Assembly (NCBI GenBank): GCA_946411695.1
Contig: CAMKEX010000005.1
Span: 1-50,112, forward strand
Length of the DNA: 50,112 nucleotides
Direction of reading: 5' to 3'
Source of the DNA: an uncultured Lachnospiraceae bacterium
GTDB lineage: Bacteria > Bacillota > Clostridia > Lachnospirales > Lachnospiraceae
Shown: positions 25,147-33,891 of the stretch, one piece after another
Layout: every line of letters begins with the position of its first letter
Position numbering within the stretch: the first letter of the stretch is position 1
Notes under the pieces: generated by a model
Databases searched by the model: none
Told to the model about the DNA's origin: nothing
Seen by the model: only the letters and a program-made list of their open reading frames with translations
Program-made: the position numbers and the translations under genes

Positions 25147-25763
25147 CGCTCCTCCTCCCTGCCCGGACGGACGTCCTGCGTGATCCACAGCTCTGTGATT
25201 TTAAGAGCGGGAGATTCCGACCAGAACTCCGTCAGGGATTCCTCCGTAAAATCCGTGAAATACCTGCCGCTACGGATCCCTTCAAAATTCCCATATTTGA
25301 ACGATGTATAAAGGATCCCGCCCGGCTTCAACGCGGCAGCAATCCTATGTACAACATCCAGCAGTTCCTTTTTGGGCAGATGGAGGATGGACGCGCATGC
25401 CCAGATCCCGTCATAGAGATTCTTCGCGGCCAACTCCTGAAAGAGCATCTGCCGCACAGGGATCCCGGTGATCTCCCTGGCCAGCCTGCATAGCTCCTCC
25501 GACCCGTCCACGGCATCCACCTGATAACCGCTTTCCAGAAATGTTTTCGCATCCCTCCCGGAGCCGCAGCCAAAATCCAGAATATGTGCACCTGCCGGTA
25601 GATACGCCAGAAAGTGATCTCGTGATTCGCTCATATCTGCATCGATAGTTGCCTGTATGAATGTATCCGCATGATCTGCGTAATATCGCAGGGTGTTGCT
25701 TAAAGGAGTAGTACTCTCTATTTCGACCTCATTCAATGCAAAATCCTCTGTATAACTCTTCAT
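25116..25763 (-). CDS. class I SAM-dependent methyltransferase (TehB-like)
   Basis: The 215-aa protein has a Rossmann-type methyltransferase fold: motif I ILDFGCGSGRDAKTFLESGY near residues 60-80, the acidic end of beta-2 (VDAVDGSEELCRLARE), motif IV region LYDGIWACASILHLPKKELL and LKPGGILYTSFKYG. It lacks the NPPY/DPPY catalytic motif of N6-adenine DNA methylases, so it looks more like a small-molecule or protein methyltransferase (TehB/UbiE-like) than a classic restriction-modification enzyme. The ribosome binding site is weak. Its end overlaps the HNH gene by 31 bases, and the two-TM protein gene ends 32 bases upstream, so all three may form one operon. Confidence 0.85.
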   Translation of the reverse strand: MKSYTEDFALNEVEIESTTPLSNTLRYYADHADTFIQATIDADMSESRDHFLAYLPAGAHILDFGCGSGRDAKTFLESGYQVDAVDGSEELCRLAREITGIPVRQMLFQELAAKNLYDGIWACASILHLPKKELLDVVHRIAAALKPGGILYTSFKYGNFEGIRSGRYFTDFTEESLTEFWSESPALKITELWITQDVRPGREEERWINLLARRA

Positions 25764-25795
25764 ATCTTGCTTAAGTGAGATAACACGGTCAGATA

Positions 25796-26437
25796 TTACG
25801 GTACACTTGTCTCAATCTCTATCTTTTCGTCAAATATCTCATCTAAACGGTTCAAGGCTTTTTTGTTAAGTACACTATGAGCTCTTCGAATGATATTAAT
25901 CTCTTGATCAATTATTTTTCGTTCTTCTTCATCAAACGACAATTTATCATTTAGGCGATTATATAAGTTACTATGCCTCTTATTCTGTTCTGAGAAGCAA
26001 TAGCTTTTCTCCGTATCAAAGAATTCAGAAGGTCTCTTCCCAAGAATCCGGACCAGCCGTTCATCCTTATCCTTCGCTCCGATAAAGCTTTCGATAGCCT
26101 GCAATTCCGCGATTAATTCATACGTCCCTTCATAATACTCATCATCTTTTTCATTCCGAACCTTCCTGTAGTCTCCATACGCCCTGCGGGATGATATGTA
26201 CAAGTCATGCACAACCTTCAAGAACTGATCTTCGATTTCTGCATCTTTAAGTTCTTTGCTTTTCAAACTGCTTATTAATGTGACCACAATTCCCGTAATC
26301 AATCCCGCGAAGATGTTCTGCAGAATGGAATCCCAAGGTGAGCAGGGCACAATGAGAGACACAGTGAAAACGATAATTGCCGCTATTGAAATCCAGATAG
26401 TACATTTTAAATGTGGATACTTTGCAATCTTCTTCAT
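25796..26437 (-). CDS. two-TM membrane protein with helical cytoplasmic tail
   Basis: The 213-aa protein has two membrane helices near residues 11-31 (CTIWISIAAIIVFTVSLIV) and 38-58 (ILQNIFAGLITGIVVTLISS). A long charged, mostly helical soluble part follows (IEDQFLKVVHDLYISSRRAY, EGTYELIAELQAIESFIGAK, KIIDQEINIIRRAHSVLNKK). AAAGGAGA stands 12 bases before the start. It is markedly more AT-rich than the ICE core genes. No family was recognised. Small proteins with two helices and a helical sensor domain can be membrane-acting effectors in defence islands, but nothing here proves that. It is the first gene of the group with the methyltransferase and HNH genes. Confidence 0.7.
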   Translation of the reverse strand: MKKIAKYPHLKCTIWISIAAIIVFTVSLIVPCSPWDSILQNIFAGLITGIVVTLISSLKSKELKDAEIEDQFLKVVHDLYISSRRAYGDYRKVRNEKDDEYYEGTYELIAELQAIESFIGAKDKDERLVRILGKRPSEFFDTEKSYCFSEQNKRHSNLYNRLNDKLSFDEEERKIIDQEINIIRRAHSVLNKKALNRLDEIFDEKIEIETSVP

Positions 26438-26523
26438 TCTGATTTCAAATCTCCTTTGGAGTATTCGCTATTTAGGGTTCTCTACCACAGAAGACAGCGC
26501 TTACCACTTCATTCGGACCCGAC

Positions 26524-26538
26524 ATATTCATTGAATAT
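26524..26538. promoter_or_regulatory. palindrome in the leader of the two-TM gene
   Basis: ATATTCA-T-TGAATAT is a perfect inverted repeat about 90 bases before the start codon at 26437. It could be an operator. The rest of 26438-26732 is AT-rich and shows no gene and no clear promoter or terminator. Confidence 0.35.
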
Positions 26539-26732
26539 CGTTTTTTCCCTTTGTAAGTGATAGGATCTCACAGACGTAGTGAATTGGTTTGCCGGGATTT
26601 TTCATGCTCATGTTTATTTTATTTTTGCGCTTTTTGATGCATGGTACTCTTGCGGCTAATATATCTGTGCAGTATCACAACATCAAACAAATGAATCTAT
26701 ATATAGTCATTGTCCCATGACGTATCACCTGT

Positions 26733-27236
26733 TTAACGGTTCTTGAATTCTTTCTTCATTTTTTCAATCGGATGGAGCGCTGTGATCCGATCTTCAGTGG
26801 GAACCATCGAATCAAGTTCTATCAACCTGTTCACTCTCATGTGACGGCTGTTACGGGAATCTTTTTTTCCTGCTGTGTCCCAAGGTTGCCGTCCACGTCC
26901 ATTATAAACTTCATAGATGTCCCCTTTTTTTGTGAGATATAACACCAGCAAATACTCCGGTTCCTCTGAGATGGTTATGTTGTTCTGCTGCGTGATTTTA
27001 ATTTGGACTTCCCGACCATTTACAACACCATCATGTTTCTTAGTAGATGTCCTATAAAGCTCAACGCCATAATAGTATGCTGCCATGACTTCTCCGATGC
27101 TTCCTATCAGATGTCCGTCAAGAGAGAAAGACCTCCCGGGAAAGGCAGCTTCCAGTTCTGAAACTATACCGACCATGGTCTGAATTTTCTCCTTGATCAG
27201 TATCATACTCTCCTGGTTGTAGACAATCTTCTCCAT
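26733..27236 (-). CDS. DUF6998-like protein with a PD-(D/E)XK nuclease pattern
   Basis: The 167-aa protein resembles DUF6998. The stretch FPGRSFSLDGHLIGSIGEVM, then KKHDGVVNGREVQIKITQQN fits the restriction-endonuclease-like core: the Glu of SIGE, the Asp of KHDG and QIK in the place of the usual E-x-K. A beta strand (YLLVLYLTKKGDIYEVYNG) follows. The start at 27236 is preferred over 27242 because GAGGT is well spaced for it. It is the last of four minus-strand genes with tiny gaps or overlaps (DUF6361, PLD protein, helicase, this one), 21 bases after the helicase. A nuclease or DNA-binding subunit is inferred; Gln in place of Glu makes catalysis uncertain. Confidence 0.75.
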   Translation of the reverse strand: MEKIVYNQESMILIKEKIQTMVGIVSELEAAFPGRSFSLDGHLIGSIGEVMAAYYYGVELYRTSTKKHDGVVNGREVQIKITQQNNITISEEPEYLLVLYLTKKGDIYEVYNGRGRQPWDTAGKKDSRNSRHMRVNRLIELDSMVPTEDRITALHPIEKMKKEFKNR

Positions 27237-27257
27237 CAGCATACCTCAAACTGCTTG

Positions 27258-30200
27258 TCATCTATGTTTCTGCTCTTTGTAAAATGGACTCAGGTTGATA
27301 AACAGTTCCTTTAGCCTTTCCGGGTCGTCGCAGTTCTTGAAAAGATATTCCAAAAGTTCTTCCTGTCTGGCTTGTCCCAGAGTGAGCCTGTACAAGGATA
27401 GAATCTTTATAAGCCTCTCGTAAGCGAGAATGTCCCGGCTGAATGGATACATCGGAACAATGCGTTCAATCTTTACCATATCCGGCTCTTCTCTCAAGCC
27501 CCAAAAAGGAATAAGATCCGATGATCCTCCGGTCTTCTCGACATGTGCAGCTTTTTCAAACATCTCTTTCCAGATATCGGTGTTGAACTTATTTTTCCCA
27601 TATCGCTTTGCGACATTCTGGCGGATAGCAAGGCACTCAAAACGGTTGATCCGGCCTTCCCGCTGTTCCAGGTCGATCGGATTGGACGGGAGGTTCCAGT
27701 GTACAATTTTTCGGCAATAATTGTGGAAATCAAGTCCTTCCTGGCCAATCGACGTCGTCGCCAGTACAAATGGACGGAAGGGGGAATTAAAGGCGTTGCG
27801 GATGGTCTTCTTTCGGTCCTTGTCTGTTTCTTTTCCTTCTCCCTTCGTAAAAGCGACTGCAAAATGCGTCCGGATATTTGTCGGTCTATCTTTCTGACCA
27901 TATGCCCGTCTCTGGAAGCTGTTATATGTATCCACATTATATAACGTCGTCCGGATATCCATAGCTTCCATCATCTGCCGGTGCATCTGATAAATCAGTG
28001 CTTCGTCATGGTCGATCCCGTTGGAGACCAGATGGGCATATTCATCAAAGACTGCCTGCAGATTCCCCTGCCGGCAATATGTCAGCAAGTTCTTCCAGTG
28101 TGCATCGTCTGTCTTTCTGCCGCAGGCGAGTTCTACAACCGCGGTTGATTCCGGCGTGTTCATCCGGTTGATAAACACTCTTGCCAGCTGACTTGGCATA
28201 TAAACCGGAAGTTCTTCGCCATCGTCCAGATAATTCCGGTATGTACGATTGATACAGACTGCAGGCGATGCAATCGCCATATCTGTTAGTACATCTATGA
28301 GATCATCAGGGCGTCTCCCCAGATTCACAAGTTTCTCTTCACGTGTTTGATGAAAAAGATCCCGCAGGGCATCCATATGCGCCTTGAAGCCCTTTTGTTT
28401 CCTTGTTTTTTCATCACCGTCATCATAATCGGCAAGTTTATCCCGGCCTTCAAGCCATAAACAGGCGTGTTTATCTCCATCCATAAACAAGGGGGCAAGG
28501 TAGAACCACCTCGTATCCTCTTTCCCGAAAGATGAAGAAGGCATCTCCTGCAGTTTATCCTTAATCTTCTCACGGATCTGCTTCCGTATGTCACGGATAC
28601 TCATATCTGCATTCATGCACGTGATCGGATCATAGCACTCCGAAAGGAATTTCGATGGGTACAGAAGGCAGAACAACGTCATTGCCCCCGGTTGTCCATT
28701 GCGAAGGGAAAAGTTCATGCGGGAGGATGGATACCTCTTTTCTCCGCTATAAAAATAGTGGACATCCCGGTCCTGATAGTCCTTCGCCAGTCTGCCGACT
28801 GTACGTCTCTCTGCTTCATAGGAGATCAGGCTTGCCAGCATTCTTGGCACCATTTCCCAGGCAGAGAAGATCAGTGTTTTTGAGGAGAATTCCGTGTTCT
28901 TATATGCCCCTTCCATCTCATAGTATGGACGGGAAGGCGGCATCCAAAGAAGCTTCTCCACACCCTTCTGCAGGACGTTGTTCATTACTCTTTCGAGGCG
29001 GGCGTTATTATTGGGAATGCGGTTATAGTGGTCGATCACACTCCGTTTCAGCCAGAATGATTCCTTATTGACCTTCTTAAGTTCTTCGGGGTGGGCTATG
29101 AAATATTTCTCGACATTCCGCTTCAGCTGATAATCTCTCATGAAAGACAAAAGATACGGCGTTGATTTAACATAATCCACCGGCACATGATAGCTGGCCC
29201 CGGTCTGATCCAGAAGTTCCTGTGCCTGAACATATGACCTGATATCCTGTTCCAGCACTTCGAGCGGAACATGGACGTCACTGTCATTAATGATATCGGC
29301 ATTTTCCGATGCAGAGATCCTTTCCGTTCTACAGACAGACTGGTACATGGCGTCTTCCGCGGCATCCTTAGCTGTAAGGATCGTTGTATCGCCAATCGTC
29401 ATCTCTTTGAGGCGAATGGAATAATCTCTCCAGACGGTCAGAAACTGATTCTCCACTTCCGGATCTTCGTTCAGGAAGTTCATCACAGAAAGGAACTCTG
29501 TGTAATGCTCATCGAGCCTCGTTTCATCAATCTCTTCCGGCGTGGAATACATCTTGTATGGGGTGGCCGACAAAAGTAGCATACGGACATTTTTTGCATG
29601 GAAAAACCTAGCCGCCAGCATCCCGGTCTCGGATTCCGGATCCGAGTTCAGAAGATACTTGAATCGCTGGAACTCGTCCATGATAACCAGGTCTGGTTCC
29701 AGCTTCTCAAGGCTGATCTTGGCAAAGATCACACGTAGCTGTCCAATAATAGAATTATCTCTGACACGTTTCCCTTTGTTTCTACGGATTGCCTGGCAGA
29801 GCTCAATAACGCCATCCATATATGTGACATCATCGTACCAGGCCTCAGAAAGCTCCTTATGGAGCCGCTCCTGCATATAATTGAAATAGCGCCCGTCAGA
29901 TTCTTCATTACAGTCTTCGGCTTCCTGCTCATACCAGCTTTTACACCATGAATCCCAGCTGGACGTGGCATCATTTCGCATAGCCACCTCAAGTTCAGAA
30001 AGATAACTGCCAAGCTCCGGCAGACGACGCAGGTGCACGAACATCAATGCACGCTCCGACACCGTTCCGGCACCAGCCGTCATTCTAAATGACGTGTCCG
30101 GAGTTAATGGAATCAACTGGATAAAGCGGTCCATCAGTTCAGCGTCATTTTCCTGCCTGAAAATGTTCAGATGCTGCATCGAAAGCCGCGAGGAAGATGT

Positions 30201-30509
30201 GCTTTCCGTCCTTGCTTCGTGGGTCACTCGGAGTTTTCGCAGATTCTGATCTGCTATGGCAGCATTGGAACAGATATATACAACTTTGAAGAGGCTGTCT
30301 CCTTCTTCCCGGCGCAATTTCGCCAGCTTGGCGACAGTGCCTCTGGCAATCAACGTCTTGCCAAGTCCTACCTCGTCCGAAACAAGAACGCGCCTCTGAT
30401 CATGTCGATAAAGATAATCGATCCGTTCAACGGTGGCCTGCTGAAAATCCTTCAGACCACCCATGATCTTAGCTTCGATTGCATCGAGCTGATCTGCCAC
30501 ATTAGCCAT
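27258..30509 (-). CDS. SF2 DEAD/DEAH-type helicase, 1083 aa
   Basis: A superfamily 2 helicase. Walker A is SDEVGLGKTLIARG near residues 43-56. Motif II near residue 275 is VIMDEFQRF, an unusual DEFQ form of the DEAD/DEAH box. Motif III is LLLSATPYKMY. The C-terminal RecA domain has FVLATTSIGQEGLDFHNYCR and the motif VI block IDLEQREGRINRFECLA near residue 950. Between the two domains is a long insert (about residues 340-800) of unknown function. Similar long helicases occur with phospholipase-D nucleases in defence systems. The start overlaps the end of the PLD gene by 8 bases, with AAAAAGGCGGTGAG upstream, so translation is coupled. Confidence 0.92.
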   Translation of the reverse strand: MANVADQLDAIEAKIMGGLKDFQQATVERIDYLYRHDQRRVLVSDEVGLGKTLIARGTVAKLAKLRREEGDSLFKVVYICSNAAIADQNLRKLRVTHEARTESTSSSRLSMQHLNIFRQENDAELMDRFIQLIPLTPDTSFRMTAGAGTVSERALMFVHLRRLPELGSYLSELEVAMRNDATSSWDSWCKSWYEQEAEDCNEESDGRYFNYMQERLHKELSEAWYDDVTYMDGVIELCQAIRRNKGKRVRDNSIIGQLRVIFAKISLEKLEPDLVIMDEFQRFKYLLNSDPESETGMLAARFFHAKNVRMLLLSATPYKMYSTPEEIDETRLDEHYTEFLSVMNFLNEDPEVENQFLTVWRDYSIRLKEMTIGDTTILTAKDAAEDAMYQSVCRTERISASENADIINDSDVHVPLEVLEQDIRSYVQAQELLDQTGASYHVPVDYVKSTPYLLSFMRDYQLKRNVEKYFIAHPEELKKVNKESFWLKRSVIDHYNRIPNNNARLERVMNNVLQKGVEKLLWMPPSRPYYEMEGAYKNTEFSSKTLIFSAWEMVPRMLASLISYEAERRTVGRLAKDYQDRDVHYFYSGEKRYPSSRMNFSLRNGQPGAMTLFCLLYPSKFLSECYDPITCMNADMSIRDIRKQIREKIKDKLQEMPSSSFGKEDTRWFYLAPLFMDGDKHACLWLEGRDKLADYDDGDEKTRKQKGFKAHMDALRDLFHQTREEKLVNLGRRPDDLIDVLTDMAIASPAVCINRTYRNYLDDGEELPVYMPSQLARVFINRMNTPESTAVVELACGRKTDDAHWKNLLTYCRQGNLQAVFDEYAHLVSNGIDHDEALIYQMHRQMMEAMDIRTTLYNVDTYNSFQRRAYGQKDRPTNIRTHFAVAFTKGEGKETDKDRKKTIRNAFNSPFRPFVLATTSIGQEGLDFHNYCRKIVHWNLPSNPIDLEQREGRINRFECLAIRQNVAKRYGKNKFNTDIWKEMFEKAAHVEKTGGSSDLIPFWGLREEPDMVKIERIVPMYPFSRDILAYERLIKILSLYRLTLGQARQEELLEYLFKNCDDPERLKELFINLSPFYKEQKHR

Positions 30510-32331
30510 TCAGTCTCACCGCCTTTTTAAACGTCTCATATAGCTTCTTAAAGTCTTCCGGAATGATTCCATTGTCGGAAATCGTTTTCATCAAATATTC
30601 GATGCCCTTAAACTTTTCTGGATTTACTGCAGCCGTCTGCAACATTTTCTCGTATAGAGCCGGAACATGATATGTCTGCCTGTTTACGCTGCCTCCAGGA
30701 TCTCCCTCGGCAGCATTTGTTTCAAGCATGGAGAGGATCGCATCATCTCCCAGAAGAAATGCAATGTACCGGTAGAAGCAGTCACGGTTACTTACAATGC
30801 TGGAGACGACCTTCTTTTCACGGTCCTCCGGCATTCCTTCTGTAGGAATGATCAGAACTCTTGCCACGGTCTGCTCACTATCCGAAACAGATACCACATA
30901 AAACTCCGACAGCTGTGTCATAGTAAGCCTTTCAAAGACGATATCCTCTCCGAAAACCTCTGCCCGTCTGGAAAGCAGGGGGCGGACCTCCACTTGAAAG
31001 CCTTTCGTATCGCATGCTCCAAAATGCACATTGGCAGAGTAATACTCTTCTTCGGTCTTTATGACCGCGGACGGATTACTCCGATTGACTACCTTGACTA
31101 CGGCATCCAGAGCCCTTGTTTTTTCATCCTCTTCATCGATGATGGCATTCTGCAGTGTCACCTCTTGAAACGGATTGTCAGAACCATCTTTTTCACTACC
31201 AAAAAGAGAGGCTGTCAGCTTATCCATATTGAGATAGCGGTTTTTTGACCTGAGGCGGATCATAAACTCTACACTGCTGTGTACCCCGCTGTGCGTAGCA
31301 TTCAGCGATCCTAAATAAAGATCTGTGCTGGCATATTTCCTGACCATGTATATTTTGGCGTGAATATCTTGTTTCTGGATATCCTGTGTTCCCTCAGAGA
31401 TTGCTGTCTCACCATCGATCACTGTATCTCGCATGGTGTAGATCTTAAAATTGGTGACATCTTCCGATTTCAGCCTGGAAAGGGACATCTCCCTTGTAAT
31501 GAGCATATATCGGGGGGCTTCTATCGGAGACCTTTGATTACGGTCATTGAAACTACGGATAATTCCACCGGTAAGGAACGGAGACATGATCAGGATCTCA
31601 TGGAATGTTTTCTGAAAGAGCTCTGTTTTATCAAAGCTATAGAAACCGCCGGCAGCCTTCTTCACACCGTTCGGTATGAATTCAAAATCATAAAACTCTT
31701 TCTCAGCCGTCTCAAAGACAACAGTAGGAAGCTCACGGATCAAAGACCGGATTCTTTTTGCTTTTTCCCTGCTGTTTCTATCTGATTGCAGCTGGGAAAG
31801 CAGGTATCGCAGGAAGTCACAGACCGGTTCATTCTTTGTGGAAGCGTTTTTCTCGACATGGCCATCCAAGTAATATGAGACATCCCAACTGCGGTCAAAA
31901 GTGAGATTTCTGCTGAGCACAATGATCCTGTATTTCAGATCTCCATCATTGCTTTTATAACGGATCAGCCAAAATTTGGGGTGAAATGACGGGAATGTTG
32001 TCATGCCGCGTCTCTTCGCCGTCCTGACAGAAAATACCATTTTCTCCAGAAGGATATAGAGAGCAGTAACACTGCTAGGCCTATGAATCTGTCCGCCTTC
32101 ACAGAACAAAGCCACTCTATCACCAGTGCTACGAAGCGCTTCAAGAAGGCAGACCGGATTGCTCATGAGCTCACTGTCTGTCTCCTCAGAGAGCCCCAGT
32201 GCAAGGCTGGCTCCGACCAAAGCATCCAGATCCAGTGAATAAGTTGTTCCGACAGCAAAGTCAAGATCAAAACCAGCCGGAGGTGCAAGGATCAGGCCAT
32301 AATCCAGTCTGTCATTGTTTGGATTTAGCAT
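30502..32331 (-). CDS. phospholipase D-family (HKD) nuclease-like protein
   Basis: The 609-aa protein has two HKD half-sites, enough for one PLD active centre. The first, near residues 112-150, is FHPKFWLIRY with IVLSRNLTFDRSWDV. The second, near 323-350, is HAKIYMVRKYASTDLYLGSL followed by NATHSG. Bacterial members of this type are usually nucleases rather than lipases. The C-terminal 200 residues are of unknown fold. The start at 32331 has GAGGG upstream and overlaps the DUF6361 gene by 20 bases; the stop overlaps the helicase by 8 bases. Together with the helicase it gives a helicase-plus-PLD pair as in several antiphage systems. Confidence 0.9.
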   Translation of the reverse strand: MLNPNNDRLDYGLILAPPAGFDLDFAVGTTYSLDLDALVGASLALGLSEETDSELMSNPVCLLEALRSTGDRVALFCEGGQIHRPSSVTALYILLEKMVFSVRTAKRRGMTTFPSFHPKFWLIRYKSNDGDLKYRIIVLSRNLTFDRSWDVSYYLDGHVEKNASTKNEPVCDFLRYLLSQLQSDRNSREKAKRIRSLIRELPTVVFETAEKEFYDFEFIPNGVKKAAGGFYSFDKTELFQKTFHEILIMSPFLTGGIIRSFNDRNQRSPIEAPRYMLITREMSLSRLKSEDVTNFKIYTMRDTVIDGETAISEGTQDIQKQDIHAKIYMVRKYASTDLYLGSLNATHSGVHSSVEFMIRLRSKNRYLNMDKLTASLFGSEKDGSDNPFQEVTLQNAIIDEEDEKTRALDAVVKVVNRSNPSAVIKTEEEYYSANVHFGACDTKGFQVEVRPLLSRRAEVFGEDIVFERLTMTQLSEFYVVSVSDSEQTVARVLIIPTEGMPEDREKKVVSSIVSNRDCFYRYIAFLLGDDAILSMLETNAAEGDPGGSVNRQTYHVPALYEKMLQTAAVNPEKFKGIEYLMKTISDNGIIPEDFKKLYETFKKAVRLNG

Positions 32332-33523
32332 AGATTCCCTCGCTTTCAAATATATCGCCGATGATCACCTTTGCATTGCTAAACCGATAATCCAGTAATC
32401 CGCCGCCAAACCAGGCGTTCGGGTCAAACTCACCTGGGTGCAGTGTCTTTGCCCTGGACTGCTTCAATTCCCGCTCTCTGCGCTTGACCTCCGTCTTCAT
32501 ACCCTCCAGGTCCCCCGCATCCATCAGGCTCTGCGATTTCCGCAGAAAATTGCAGAGAAAAACGTTTCTCATTACGGAGAGCCTCCCAAATATGCTTTCC
32601 AAATCAACGGAAGCTCTTTTTTTAAGGTCAGGTCTGAGATCTTCCCATAATGCATTTGCTTCCCCGTTCTTTCCATCGGAAACAACAATGTTATAAACTG
32701 TCCGCAACACAAATAGAAACGCGGAGAACTCCTTTGCCAGGGTATAATCCTGCTGTATCTGGTCTGGGAAAGACCTGATCAGAGGATCCAGCTCATGAAA
32801 TGACCTGCACGCAAAAATTTCCGTCAAGCCATTTCGGAGAATATATGCAAGCATAGACTCCGGGTTGGAAGCCGTAATCTGGTTTTTCAGAAAAAAACCT
32901 TCTTCCTCCGTCAGCTTGACGTTTAAATCGTCGATCCAATTCTCCTGATAGGTTGGAATCTTCCAGAATTGCATCCGGAAAATGTCTCCCGCGTCCTTAT
33001 CATCGGTATCACCTTCCTCAGCTGCATCATTACGATTTCCAAGTCTTGTCAGCGTCGCTTTCTTACTCTTTAATGCACACACAGCACGGATATACTCCGA
33101 CAATGAAAGTGTGCCTCCGGTAAAAATGCCATAACCTCGCAGACCAGCCCAATAGATATTTGCCGGCGTCCGCTTAACCCATTTATTCTGCGCCAAAGAC
33201 CGACTGCCTATGATGCCGTCTGTATCCTCCCCCTTAATAAGGATCTCCCCACACCGGCGCTCCATCTCATCAAAAGCCCGCAACAAGCGGTTTGGATTTG
33301 CCTCGTCGCTGTATTCTAGATCCTTAAGGGCATAAGGAACGATCAGAAAGTATTTTGCTCTTGTCTGGATCGTCGATGTGCCAGGGAAAAATATATTCGC
33401 AAAACCGTCTCGCACTGGAGCAATCCCGAGTTCGTCGAGAATACCGGACTCAGACAGAAGATCCAGTACACTCAACACTTTATTTCGCTCACTCTTTGAA
33501 AAGTCTATCCATCCAAGCGGCAT
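32312..33523 (-). CDS. DUF6361 family protein
   Basis: The 403-aa protein begins MPLGWIDFSKSERNKVLSVL and continues with ELGIAPVRDGFANIFFPGTS, then TIQTRAKYFLIVPYALKDLE, which I recognise as DUF6361. The start at 33523 is chosen because family members begin M-x-L-G-W-I-D and AAGGTAAGG precedes it; the frame extends ten codons further. The rest is largely helical. The family's activity is unknown to me, but its genes usually stand before a PLD protein and a helicase, as here. It is the first gene of the four-gene operon, preceded by a 340-bp AT-rich gap that should hold the promoter. Confidence 0.85.
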   Translation of the reverse strand: MPLGWIDFSKSERNKVLSVLDLLSESGILDELGIAPVRDGFANIFFPGTSTIQTRAKYFLIVPYALKDLEYSDEANPNRLLRAFDEMERRCGEILIKGEDTDGIIGSRSLAQNKWVKRTPANIYWAGLRGYGIFTGGTLSLSEYIRAVCALKSKKATLTRLGNRNDAAEEGDTDDKDAGDIFRMQFWKIPTYQENWIDDLNVKLTEEEGFFLKNQITASNPESMLAYILRNGLTEIFACRSFHELDPLIRSFPDQIQQDYTLAKEFSAFLFVLRTVYNIVVSDGKNGEANALWEDLRPDLKKRASVDLESIFGRLSVMRNVFLCNFLRKSQSLMDAGDLEGMKTEVKRRERELKQSRAKTLHPGEFDPNAWFGGGLLDYRFSNAKVIIGDIFESEGIYAKSKQ

Positions 33524-33553
33524 ATCCTTACCTTCTCTCTCTATCTCTTCCAT

Positions 33554-33891
33554 GATGTATTAGCCAATAAATATACATAACAGAACCTTTACGAAGAATG
33601 ACTCTGCAGAATTCTCCACTCAATCCAGCAGATTCTATTGGAAAAATGATGTCACATCAGAAGCCGATATTTCTACATGTTGTGTGGTGCTTATTTAATC
33701 CACCTGTTAGATTACCCCCAACAAAAACAGCCATTTACTCAGATAATAAGAACACAGCCGTGTGTTTCTTTACTATTCCTCCATATTCGGAGCTGTTCTT
33801 ACGAACTTGTTGCCTGAATTAGACTGTGTTCAAATGATACACATCCCATTTCTATGCAGTTCTATCAACTATTTATTTTGTGAAGGTAGCC
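33554..33891. other. AT-rich gap between the two defence-type operons
   Basis: No gene was found. On the minus strand a small hairpin, AACACA-CGGC-TGTGTT (33751-33766), is followed by CTTATTATC and may be a weak terminator of the eight-gene operon. Nearer the DUF6361 gene lies TATATT in an AT-rich context that could be a -10 box, without a good -35. Confidence 0.4.

Noticed and set aside
23974-33523. Considered as a complete DISARM system
   Set aside because: PLD protein, helicase and methyltransferase are present, but no DrmA/DrmB (DUF1998) proteins and no DNA methylase motifs are seen.
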